NCBI GenBank assembly: GCA_902373525.1
Contig: CABKMN010000066.1
Coordinates: 1 to 12,192 of the forward strand
Origin: an uncultured Bilophila sp.
Lineage (GTDB): Bacteria > Desulfobacterota > Desulfovibrionia > Desulfovibrionales > Desulfovibrionaceae
Direction of reading: 5' to 3'
DNA length: 12,192 bases
Below are positions 1-8,435 of the stretch, one piece after another (the stretch's first letter is position 1; the number at the start of each line of letters is the position of its first letter). The translations under genes and the position numbers were made by a program. Below the pieces are notes generated by a model. The model made no database searches and was not told the DNA's origin. It saw only the letters and a list, made by a program, of their open reading frames with translations.

Positions 1-197
1 CCTTCCCCCTCCAAACCTCCCCCTTTCCCCTTCAAAGACTTTTGTAAACGGGACGGATTGAGGACACGGGACCGCGCGGGTTCGGAGCTTTTTGGAAGTT
101 TCCCGGCGGCGCGTTCTTGGTGGTCTCGGAGTTTTTTTGATAATAACGCCTTGGCGCCTCCGAGAGCTGGGGAAAAGGGACTCCTGACGCAGACAGG

Positions 198-265
198 ACG
201 CCCGAGAAACGAAACGGTTCCGAACCGGCTTATTCCGGTTCGGAACCGTTTCGTTTCTCGGGCGT
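198..265. repeat. Long perfect hairpin of composite repeat, copy A
   Basis: Bases 198-228 and 235-265 are perfect reverse complements (31-bp arms) around a 6-nt loop (cttatt). The arm holds GAAACGGTTCCG, also present in copy B. No T-run follows on either strand, so it is not a textbook intrinsic terminator, although it lies about 85-150 nt past the zntA stop. The symmetry would let it fold in RNA from either strand or extrude as a DNA cruciform. Confidence 0.9.
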
Positions 266-277
266 TATGCCGGGGTT

Positions 278-298
278 CGGGGGGCGGCTCGCCCCCCG
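278..298. repeat. GC-rich hairpin of composite repeat, copy A
   Basis: A 9-bp stem CGGGGGGCG / CGCCCCCCG (278-286 with 290-298) has a 3-nt loop. The same stem occurs in copy B at 11793-11815. It sits 53-73 nt after the zntA stop on the transcribed strand and may slow or end transcription, or protect the 3' end; that role is inferred. Confidence 0.8.
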
Positions 299-306
299 GA
301 CAGGGT

Positions 307-326
307 CAAGGGGCGGTAGCCCCTTG
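307..326. repeat. Extra short hairpin present only in copy A
   Basis: CAAGGGG (307-313) pairs with CCCCTTG (320-326) around the 6-nt loop cggtag. Copy B lacks this segment: there the shared box runs straight into the GC hairpin, so modules of this repeat can be gained or lost. Confidence 0.75.
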
Positions 327-351
327 CCGCCGGAGGCATGTCTTCAATTTC

Positions 352-2455
<2,104 letters not shown>

Positions 2456-2463
<8 letters not shown>

Positions 2464-2896
2464 GGTTTTCTTCTCCTTGCGGCGTGTTTTCGAAGCGCTG
2501 GGCGAGCGAATGGACTTCAAGGGAATGGAAGCAGTCCGCGTCGCCGTGCCCGAAGCCGCAGGCCTCTTCGGCGCGGAGGATGTCCGCGATGCGGGCTTCG
2601 TCCTCGATGATGGCCGGATCGGCGGCGAGGGCATCCTTCATCCACGCCAGCGCCTCGCGGATGTTGGGGCGCGTGGAGTCCTCGGCCAGCCGGTAGTAGA
2701 CCCAGCGGCCCCGCTTGTCGCTTTCGATGAGGCGGGCCTGCCGCAGGATGGACAGGTGCTTCGAGGTGGTGGACGGCGCCAGATCAAGGAAGGCCGTCAC
2801 CTGACATACGCACAGGCGGCGGTTCCGCAGCGCCATCAGGATGCGTATCCGGTTTTCGTCCGCGAGGGCGCGGCAGGTCGTCAGAAAGTCGAACAT
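2456..2896 (-). CDS. ArsR/SmtB-family metal-sensing repressor
   Basis: A 146-residue winged-helix regulator, expected to bind DNA as a dimer and release it when metal binds. The N-terminus has the ArsR pattern LADENRIRILMAL. C29-x-C31 (LCVC) matches the helix-3 cysteine pair of ArsR/CadC-type sensors. The recognition helix is about 41-52 (PSTTSKHLSILR), and the wing about 58-70 (ESDKRGRWVYYRL). A C-terminal extension holds C113, H117, C122, H124 and H129, a possible second metal site. The ATG at 2896 is preceded by AAAGGAG at good spacing. It is the first gene of the operon with the zinc ATPase, and its own promoter with a palindrome lies about 160 nt upstream, so autoregulation is likely. 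Which metal it senses cannot be read from sequence; Zn, Cd or Pb fits the partner gene. Confidence 0.92.
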
Positions 2897-3056
2897 GGTT
2901 GCTCCTTTGGGAGACGGAGTGATGAAGCGTGGAGGAACCCCTTCTGGAGAAGGGGGGCCTTTCTCTCCTTTCCTGCCGACGGCTTTTGGCCTTGTCGGAG
3001 TCCCGCTTCGGGATGCTTCGCGTGGGCGGGAGGTGGAGGGTGAACGTCTCTCTTAA
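2897..3056 (-). other. Untranslated leader of the arsR-zntA operon with three hairpins
   Basis: Between the likely transcription start (about 3063) and the arsR start codon are three simple hairpins: 3001-3005 with 3009-3013, 2976-2983 with 2989-2998 (a 2-nt bulge), and 2938-2944 with 2949-2955. I recognise no riboswitch class. The leader may be ordinary structured RNA or affect stability or translation. Confidence 0.4.
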
Positions 3057-3072
3057 TTCGTTGATCAACGAA
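3057..3072. promoter_or_regulatory. 16-bp perfect palindrome, candidate operator for the ArsR-type repressor
   Basis: TTCGTTGATCAACGAA is a perfect palindrome. It overlaps the -10 element and the expected transcription start of the arsR-zntA promoter, which is where SmtB/ArsR repressors usually bind. Assignment to this regulator is inference from position and symmetry. Confidence 0.65.
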
Positions 3073-3098
3073 ATATGATGTATGATGAAAGTTGTCAA
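3070..3098 (-). promoter_or_regulatory. Sigma-70-type promoter of arsR-zntA
   Basis: On the minus strand a perfect -35 box TTGACA (3098-3093) is followed after 17 nt by TATTTC (3075-3070) as a weak -10. The tract is markedly AT-richer than its surroundings. The strong -35 with a poor -10 covered by a palindrome suits a repressed promoter. Confidence 0.6.
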
Positions 3099-3164
3099 TA
3101 AGACGACGGAAGAAATCAGGCGGAAGCGGTTTTCCTCTTATGCTCTTTTCTTCCAACACGCTGA

Positions 3165-3202
3165 AAAAACAGGCTGGCCCGGAACAAGGCCAGCCTGTTT
3201 TT
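3165..3202. terminator. Bidirectional intrinsic terminator
   Basis: Perfect 15-bp inverted repeat (3165-3179 with 3188-3202) around an 8-nt loop. The outer pairs are A-T runs, giving a U-tract in both directions. On the minus strand it would stop transcripts arriving from yhdT-panF before the arsR promoter. Confidence 0.85.
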
Positions 3203-3297
3203 CGGAAGGAATGAAGAGGACGGAGATGGGATGTCTCTGCTCACGCCGGACAGGAGGATAAGGACAAGCGTCTTTGAAGAGGGGAATGAAATGAGAG

Positions 3298-3337
3298 AAG
3301 AGGAAACGCGGGGCCTTTCCCCGGAACGTTTCCTCTT
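3298..3337. terminator. Long hairpin downstream of panF
   Basis: AAGAGGAAACG (3298-3308) pairs with 3327-3337, and an inner stem CGGGG/CCCCG (3309-3313 with 3319-3323) continues it. On the minus strand a pyrimidine-rich but not pure T stretch follows. It could be a first terminator or a 3'-end stabiliser for the panF transcript. Confidence 0.5.
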
Positions 3338-3512
3338 CCCCCATTGTTGTTTCGGCTGTGTTCCAGCAATGGATTGATCTTTTTTTTGAAGCCCCAATAG
3401 ACAACCGTTCGAAGGCCTCGGCTCTGGAGTCCGCTGACGGAAAAACTGGAGAAAGAGGCTGTCTTTTCACCATCCCGTGGAGATGAAACGAGCGCATTTC
3501 ATGACAGAGCCT

Positions 3513-5003
3513 TTACCGCTCGCTTTCTCCCCAGAACAGGCGGATGACCGCGTCGGGGGCGGGGGCGCCGAGCTTCGCGCCGATGACGAAGGCGACGAAG
3601 GCCACGACGGCGGTGGGGACGATGGCGTGGACGCCGCCCATCGCGGGCTTGAGGAGGCTCAGGGCGAAGAAGCAGGCGACGCCCGCCACGATGGAGCACA
3701 CCGCGCCGGAGGCGTTGGCCCGCTTCCAGTACAGGCCGAGGATGATGGGCCAGAGAAAGACGGCTTCAAGGCCGCCGAAGGCGAAGAGGTTGATCCAGAC
3801 GAGCAGGTCCGGCGGCTCGACGGCGGCGACGAAGACGATCAGGCCGATGGCGGCGGTGCATCCGAGGCTCATGGCCTGAAGGCGCGAGGGCGTCAGCCGG
3901 GCCGCGTCGCCCCTGAGCCCGTAGTGGATGTACAGGTCCTTGATGATCGCCGCCGAGGCGAGGAGGAGCATGGAGTCTACCGTGGACATGATCGCCGCCA
4001 GCGGCCCGGCGATGAATACGCCCGCCCAGAACGGCGAGAGGAGCTTCATGATCAGCGTGGGCATGGCGAGGTCCCCGGCGGGCAGGTCCGGGATGACCGC
4101 GCGGCCCAGCGTGCCCGCGAGGTGCACGCACAGGAGCAGGAACCCGATGATCAGCGTGCCCATGATCATCGCGTCGTGCATGGAGCGCGAATCCTTGTAG
4201 CCCATGCACTTCTGCGAGGTCTGCGGCAGGCCGAGGATGCCGAGGCCCACCAGCACCCAGAAGGACAGGATCATGGGCTGCGGCACCGCGTTCTTGGGGC
4301 CGGTGGGGGTGATCAGGCCGGGATCGATGGCCTTGAGGCTGGCGACGCACCGTTCCATGCCGCCGCCCGCGTTCACCACGGCGACGAGCACCACCACCGA
4401 GGCGAAGACCATGACCATGCCCTGGATGGCGTCCGTGAGCACCACGGCCCGGAAGCCGCCCACGGCGGTATACAGGATGACCGTGAATCCGAACAGCGCC
4501 AGCCCCACGGTGTAGGGATAGCCGGTCACGGCCTGAAAGAGCCGCGCCCCGCCGATGAACTGGGCCAGCATCGCCGCCATGAAGAACACCAGCAGCGCCA
4601 GTGAGCAGAGGATGACCACCGCGTCGCTCCGGTAGCGGGCGCGCAGGAAGTCGGTCAATGTCACGGAGCGGGTCTTGCGGGCCATGATCGCGAACCGCTT
4701 GCCGAGCACGCCGAGGGTCAGGAAGGTGGTGGGCACCTGAATCATGGCCAGCAGGACCCAGCTCAGCCCGAGCTTGTAGGCTACGCCGGGGCCGCCCACG
4801 AAACTGCTCGCGCTGGTGTAGCTGGCGATGATGGACATGGCGAGCACGAAGCCGCCCATCGAGCGGCCTCCGATGAAATATTCCTCGATGAAGCCGCGCG
4901 AGTCCGTGGTGTTGCGGGACTGCCTGCGCGCCCAGAAGGCCGCGAGAAAGGACAGCGCCAGATAGACCGCCACCGGGAGGAGGGTGTTGAGCTGCTGCGG
5001 CAT
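3513..5003 (-). CDS. panF: Sodium/pantothenate symporter
   Basis: A 496-residue member of the solute:sodium symporter family, an inner-membrane carrier that imports pantothenate (vitamin B5, coenzyme A precursor) with Na+. It matches the PanF pattern throughout: EYFIGGRSMGGFVLAMS near 41-57, SASSFVGGPG near 64-73, QFIGGARL, YTAVGGFRAVVLTD, the HLAGTLGRAVIPDL stretch, IMSTVDSMLL, and FGGLEAVFLWPIILGLYW near the C-terminus. About 13 membrane helices are expected. Length is close to the 483 residues of E. coli PanF. The start at 5003 is set by GGAGG at 5012-5016 (minus strand) and by overlap with yhdT: TGATG shares one base, so translation is probably coupled. Alternative substrates within the family cannot be fully excluded, but the yhdT partner supports pantothenate. 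Confidence 0.93.
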   Translation of the reverse strand: MPQQLNTLLPVAVYLALSFLAAFWARRQSRNTTDSRGFIEEYFIGGRSMGGFVLAMSIIASYTSASSFVGGPGVAYKLGLSWVLLAMIQVPTTFLTLGVLGKRFAIMARKTRSVTLTDFLRARYRSDAVVILCSLALLVFFMAAMLAQFIGGARLFQAVTGYPYTVGLALFGFTVILYTAVGGFRAVVLTDAIQGMVMVFASVVVLVAVVNAGGGMERCVASLKAIDPGLITPTGPKNAVPQPMILSFWVLVGLGILGLPQTSQKCMGYKDSRSMHDAMIMGTLIIGFLLLCVHLAGTLGRAVIPDLPAGDLAMPTLIMKLLSPFWAGVFIAGPLAAIMSTVDSMLLLASAAIIKDLYIHYGLRGDAARLTPSRLQAMSLGCTAAIGLIVFVAAVEPPDLLVWINLFAFGGLEAVFLWPIILGLYWKRANASGAVCSIVAGVACFFALSLLKPAMGGVHAIVPTAVVAFVAFVIGAKLGAPAPDAVIRLFWGESER

Positions 5004-5329
5004 CAGAAGGCCTCCGGGTGGCGTTCGTCGGTGACTTCCAGCTTGCCGGGCTCGGGCGTCTCCTCGTCTTCGTCGAGGGGGATGTCCTTGAAGAACCGGC
5101 GGACCATGAACCAGAGGATCAGCGACAGCAGCGGATAGCCCGCGATGCAACTGTAGAAGAACCATGCGGGCAGCCCGAAGACGTAGTCGTAGGTTTCCGG
5201 ATCGCCGTCGCCCATGCCGTAGGCGCACACGTACCACCACACGAAATACAGCCCATAGGCCCCGAGGGTCAGCAGGGCTTCGCGGTTGGCCTGCGCATAG
5301 CGCCAATCCTGCTTGAAAGACGTGTTCAT
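5003..5329 (-). CDS. yhdT: YhdT-family (DUF997) small membrane protein
   Basis: A 108-residue protein with two hydrophobic segments (about 20-41 and 53-75), then an acidic, hydrophilic tail (about 82-108). It resembles YhdT, the small membrane protein encoded directly upstream of panF in E. coli and many other bacteria. Its biochemical role is unknown; an accessory role for PanF is suggested by the conserved pairing. The stop TGA overlaps the panF ATG by one base. No convincing purine-rich ribosome-binding site precedes the ATG: the upstream bases read CCCTCCGCAACAGTC, so either initiation is weak or the message is leaderless. The start agrees with the usual YhdT N-terminus. Confidence 0.88.
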   Translation of the reverse strand: MNTSFKQDWRYAQANREALLTLGAYGLYFVWWYVCAYGMGDGDPETYDYVFGLPAWFFYSCIAGYPLLSLILWFMVRRFFKDIPLDEDEETPEPGKLEVTDERHPEAF

Positions 5330-5481
5330 GACTGTTGCGGAGGGTTGAGGTGAGGGAAGTCGCGGAAAAGGGATTCCGGGGAAACGGAACGCCGCCCGCG
5401 CCGGAGAGGCGGGGACGGCATGCCGGAAATACGGTACCGTTTGCGGGTCGCGGACGCAACCGCCTTTCGGCGCGGGAGGCG

Positions 5482-6282
5482 TCAGGGCAGGACGCGGAGT
5501 TCTCTGAGCGCGGCCTCGGCGATGCGCCGGGCCTGCGCGCCCGTGGCCCCGTCGGGTCCCTCAATGTTTACGGCGAAGAAGCGGCGGTTGCCTCCGACGT
5601 CCGCGCAACCGACGAACCAGCCGATGATCCAGTGGTCGGCGTCGTCCGTGCCGGAACCCGTCTTGCCCATGAACCAGACGTTTGCGTCGCGGGACAGGGT
5701 GAGATTCCGCTTGATGATCTCCACGTCTCCGGGCTCGAAGGGCAGGGAGCCCGCGTAAAGGGCGCGGAGGAGATCGACCTGTTCGCGCGGGGAAATCTTG
5801 AGGGAGGACTGGAGCCAGAACTCGGTCAGGCCGCCGGAAATGTCGCGGTTGCCGTAGCCGATGCGGTCCAGCGCCCGCTGCATCCGCCGTTCGCCGATGG
5901 CCGCCGCGACGCGCCGGAAATACCAGACCACCGAATTCCGCATGGCCGAGGCCAGCGTCTGGTCCCGATTCCACACGGCGACGGAGGAGGGCTTGCCGTC
6001 CCACCGCATCAGCGTTTTGGCGTCGTCCCGGTCGAGGACGCCCGCATCCAGCCCGATGAGGGCGTGGAACATCTTGAAGGTCGAGCAGGGCGTCCGGCGG
6101 ATTTCGCTCTGCGCCTCGTTGATCACGGTGTAGCGGTCCGCGGCTTCATCGTACAGGACGAACGAACCGGTGAAGCCGTCGAACAGGCGGTTCAGGTCGT
6201 CCCGTTCGATCCGTTCCGAGGCCTGCGCGCCGGAAACGGCGAGGAAGAGGCACAGCAGGACCGGCAGGATGCGGCGTTTCAT
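5482..6282 (-). CDS. bla: Class D (OXA-type) beta-lactamase
   Basis: A 266-residue periplasmic serine hydrolase that opens beta-lactam rings. A signal peptide (MKRRILPVLLCLFLAVSGAQA) should be cut after A21. Class D motifs are all present in order: STFK (S67 nucleophile, K70 the usually carboxylated lysine), S-V-V (117-119), Y-G-N (143-145), the active-site tryptophan W156 in FWLQSSLKIS, and K-T-G (207-209). Length is normal for OXA enzymes. The ATG at 6282 has AAGGA upstream; a longer open frame to 6462 would bury the signal peptide and was rejected. It stands alone, with no insertion sequence, integron cassette site or resistance gene beside it, so it looks like a resident chromosomal gene. 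The spectrum (penicillins, oxacillin, carbapenems) cannot be told. A BlaR/MecR-type sensor domain is less likely given the separate, secreted form. Confidence 0.93.
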   Translation of the reverse strand: MKRRILPVLLCLFLAVSGAQASERIERDDLNRLFDGFTGSFVLYDEAADRYTVINEAQSEIRRTPCSTFKMFHALIGLDAGVLDRDDAKTLMRWDGKPSSVAVWNRDQTLASAMRNSVVWYFRRVAAAIGERRMQRALDRIGYGNRDISGGLTEFWLQSSLKISPREQVDLLRALYAGSLPFEPGDVEIIKRNLTLSRDANVWFMGKTGSGTDDADHWIIGWFVGCADVGGNRRFFAVNIEGPDGATGAQARRIAEAALRELRVLP

Positions 6283-6528
6283 CTTTTTTCCTTTTTCGCT
6301 GTGTTCGGGAAAGCGGTTGATGCGGCGGAACCCGGCAATCCGTTGCTGCCGCCGCAAGGGCGGGCGTCCTTTCGACGCTGCGGAGAATCCTACGGGGAGG
6401 GGTGACGCGAAGCCGCCGTGGGCGTCAACACGGGCTTTCCCTCCGGGGGGCAGCGTTTCCATGAAACGCCGGGGAAGCGCGAAGAAGGGAGCCCGCGGCT
6501 CCCCTCTTCGACGGAAAACGGGCAGTCA
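6283..6528. other. Intergenic region between the DsrE-family gene and bla
   Basis: No gene. Two small hairpins lie near the dsrE-family end: 6481-6493 with 6497-6509 (one mismatch), and GCGTTTC/GAAACGC (6453-6459 with 6463-6469). Neither is followed by a T-run, so termination of the DsrE-family transcript here is possible but unproven. I find no good promoter for bla; a TTGACG at 6428-6423 (minus) lacks a matching -10. Confidence 0.4.
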
Positions 6529-6876
6529 TCACGGCTTGATGTAGGCGAAGCCCTCGCGCTGGAGACGGACGATCTCGACGACGCCCGCGGGCACGACTTC
6601 GGCGCAGGGGAGCAGGTCTTCCTTGGTGATCGGGACTTTCTTCATGGCGTTGGCGCACACGCGGAAGGAAACCCCGGCCTGAGCCAGTTTCTCGATGGCT
6701 TCGGTCTGGGCGTTGTCCTTTTTGGCGAGGAAACGGGCGGCCCCGCCGTTGGCGAGCAGGACGACCTTGCAGGCTTCGCCGTTCAGGGCGGCGAGGTAGT
6801 TGTTGATGTTGCCGAGGGCCATCACGAAGCGGGATTCCTCGGGCAGGTCCACATGCACCAGCAGATCATAATTCAT
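6529..6876 (-). CDS. DsrE/DsrF-family protein
   Basis: A 115-residue cytoplasmic protein with the small alpha/beta fold of the DsrE/DsrF/TusD group. Family members move sulfur as persulfides or act as accessory proteins of sulfur metabolism. Diagnostic features are the opening strand YDLLVHVD, a hydrophobic strand VVLLANGGAARFL (38-50), and VCANAM (73-78), in which C74 occupies the conserved cysteine position of single-cysteine members. C36 and C91 are further cysteines. AAGGAG lies 7-8 nt before the ATG at 6876. It is transcribed divergently from the ClC gene and is not in a dsr or tus operon, so a stand-alone sulfur-carrier or redox role is only a guess; it may equally be one of the many DsrE-like proteins of unknown function. 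Confidence 0.85.
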   Translation of the reverse strand: MNYDLLVHVDLPEESRFVMALGNINNYLAALNGEACKVVLLANGGAARFLAKKDNAQTEAIEKLAQAGVSFRVCANAMKKVPITKEDLLPCAEVVPAGVVEIVRLQREGFAYIKP

Positions 6877-7049
6877 GGTTGTCTCCTTTCAGGCGGAAGC
6901 CTGTCTGGCGTTTGATGACGCCATCCAGAAGTACGGAATATTCATCCGCAAGGCAATATGGAATAAATAGTTCCAATGAGAGGACGCTTCCCTCATGATA
7001 GAGCCGTGCCCCCTTCCGTAAGATGGTGTTGAAAAAAGGAGTTTGCCGT
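6877..7049. promoter_or_regulatory. Divergent promoter region between the DsrE-family gene and the ClC gene
   Basis: An AT-richer stretch (about 6930-6985) separates two divergent genes and should hold both promoters, although no clear -35/-10 pair stands out. Inverted repeats: TGGCGT/ACGCCA (6906-6911 with 6918-6923), CAGGC/GCCTG (6890-6894 with 6899-6903, beside the DsrE-family ribosome-binding site) and TGGAA/TTCCA near 6957-6973. Any of these could be an operator. Confidence 0.4.
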
Positions 7050-8366
7050 ATGCCCAGTCCTCTTGATCCCGAAGCGGCCCCATTGTCTCTGCCCGTCATG
7101 GCGGTGCGGGGACTGGCCGTCGGGCTTTGCGCCGGGGGCGTGGTCGGGCTGCTGCGCCTGTCCCACGACCGCGCGGCGTCCCGTCTGGCCCTCTGGCTGG
7201 ACGGCTGGCGAGAGGCTCTGTGGATTGTCCCTCTCTGGTTCGCCGTGCTCGTGGCGCTGGCCCTGATCCTCCGGCGCATCGTCCGTGAAACGCCGTTGAT
7301 CAGCGGTTCGGGCATCCCGCAGACCGAACTGGCGCTGGCCGGGCGTCTCTCCTTTACTTGGTGGCGGGTGCTGCTGGCGAAGTTCATGGGAAGCTGGCTG
7401 GCGCTTTTCGGCGGGCTGGCCCTCGGGCGGGAAGGGCCGAGCATCCAGATGGGCGGGGCCGTGGGCGCGGGATTCCATGCCTTCTGGCACCCGTCGCAAT
7501 CGGAGGCGAAACCGTGCCTTGCGGGAAGCCCCTACCTCACCGGCGGGGCCGTCGCCGGGCTTGCGGCGGCGTTCGGCGCGCCGATTGCGGGCGTCCTGTT
7601 CGCGTTCGAGGAAATGAAATGCCGCCGGACCCCGCCTTTGATCGCGGCGTCCTGCGCCGCCGCCCTCGGGGCGCATGTGATGGTGCGGGCCGTGTTCGGC
7701 ATGGGCCGCATCCTGCCCTTTGCGGATTTCCCGGCTCCGGCGCTGTCTTCGTACTGGATCGTGGCGCTGGAGGGCGTCGTCTTCGGTTTTCTCGGCGTGG
7801 GATACAACCGCACGCTGTTATGGCTCCACGACACGGAAGCCCGACAGACGCTCGTCCCGGACCGCTGGCGGGCCCTGCCCCCGCTGGTGTGCGCCGGGAT
7901 CATCGCGCTGTTCGTGCCGCAGGTCATCGGCGGGGGCGAGGGCTTGATCATCTCCGTCGGCGATCACGGCGTGGCGCTCGGCACGCTGGCGATGCTGCTC
8001 GTCCTCAAATACCTGTTCGCCCAGTACAGCACCGTCGCCGCCATTCCGGGCGGACTGCTCATGCCCATCCTGTGCCTCGGCGCGCTGTGGGGGCGGGCAT
8101 GGGCGGAACTGCCCGTCGCCGCTCTGGCGGCGCACGGCCTTTCGGCCCCCGACGCGGCGCAGTCCTACGTGCTGTTCGGCATGGCGGGCTATTTCGCCGC
8201 CACAGTACGCGCGCCCCTCACCGGCATCATGCTGGTCATGGAAATGTCCGGGGCGTACGCCTGCCTTCCCGGCAGTCTGCTGGCCGGCCTCGTCGCCTGC
8301 CGCGTCGCAAACGCGCTGCGCTGCCCGCCCGTCTACGATTCGCTGAAAGCCCGCATCCGTTTCTGA
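7050..8366 (+). CDS. ClC-family chloride channel / Cl-/H+ exchanger
   Basis: A 438-residue inner-membrane protein of the voltage-gated chloride channel fold. Signature motifs are GSGIP (86-90), GREGP (126-130, with gating glutamate E128) and FEEM (186-189), in which E188 matches the internal proton glutamate E203 of E. coli ClcA. The pore tyrosine equivalent to Y445 is present (Y429 in PPVYDSL). Having both glutamates points to proton-coupled exchange rather than a passive channel. The usual GxFxP motif reads GLLMP (335-339), so the selectivity-filter phenylalanine is replaced by leucine. There is no CBS domain. ATG at 7050 is chosen because AAAGGAG ends 9 nt before it; an in-frame ATG at 7023 has no such site. 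A fluoride-specific CLC-F is less likely given the canonical GREGP. Confidence 0.92.
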   Translation: MPSPLDPEAAPLSLPVMAVRGLAVGLCAGGVVGLLRLSHDRAASRLALWLDGWREALWIVPLWFAVLVALALILRRIVRETPLISGSGIPQTELALAGRLSFTWWRVLLAKFMGSWLALFGGLALGREGPSIQMGGAVGAGFHAFWHPSQSEAKPCLAGSPYLTGGAVAGLAAAFGAPIAGVLFAFEEMKCRRTPPLIAASCAAALGAHVMVRAVFGMGRILPFADFPAPALSSYWIVALEGVVFGFLGVGYNRTLLWLHDTEARQTLVPDRWRALPPLVCAGIIALFVPQVIGGGEGLIISVGDHGVALGTLAMLLVLKYLFAQYSTVAAIPGGLLMPILCLGALWGRAWAELPVAALAAHGLSAPDAAQSYVLFGMAGYFAATVRAPLTGIMLVMEMSGAYACLPGSLLAGLVACRVANALRCPPVYDSLKARIRF

Positions 8367-8435
8367 ACCGGAGCTTGCCCTTCCTGAAAATCCGCTTATG
8401 GTGCTCTTTCCCCTTCTGTTTCAAAGGAGTGTTCC

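Larger units (their letters stand above)
1..351. repeat. Composite intergenic repeat, copy A
   Basis: No gene is supported here. Read on the minus strand from the zntA stop, the modules are: a box shared with copy B (326-340), a short hairpin (307-326), a GC hairpin (278-298), a very long hairpin (198-265), a unique spacer, then three blocks matching the far right end of the window inverted (98-120, 45-59, 26-39). Copy B at 11779-12192 carries the same order downstream of the luxR-type gene. The unique spacer holds an 8-bp inverted repeat (124-131 with 158-165) enclosing a T7 run. A long open frame runs through here on the plus strand, but it is antisense to zntA and shows no family signature. 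The repeat probably continues beyond base 1. Confidence 0.8.
3099..3512. other. Gene-free interval between panF and the arsR promoter
   Basis: About 410 bases without a supportable gene. It contains the terminator at 3165-3202, the hairpin at 3298-3337 and a T8 tract near 3380. The open frames across it lack family signatures and any matching ribosome-binding site. It is best read as the 3' untranslated region of panF plus insulation of the metal operon. Confidence 0.6.

Noticed and set aside
198..265. Classical rho-independent terminator
   Set aside because: The stem is ideal in strength but no T-run follows on either strand.
3116..3497. Small open frames on the minus strand in the panF-arsR interval
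   Set aside because: They run through two hairpins including a strong terminator, have low-complexity basic composition and no supporting ribosome-binding site.
3477..4604. 375-codon open frame on the plus strand
   Set aside because: Antisense to panF, extremely rich in Gly, Glu, Asp and His as expected for a shadow frame; no family signature.
6283..6462. 60-residue N-terminal extension of the beta-lactamase
   Set aside because: The signal peptide begins at the ATG at 6282, which has its own ribosome-binding site.
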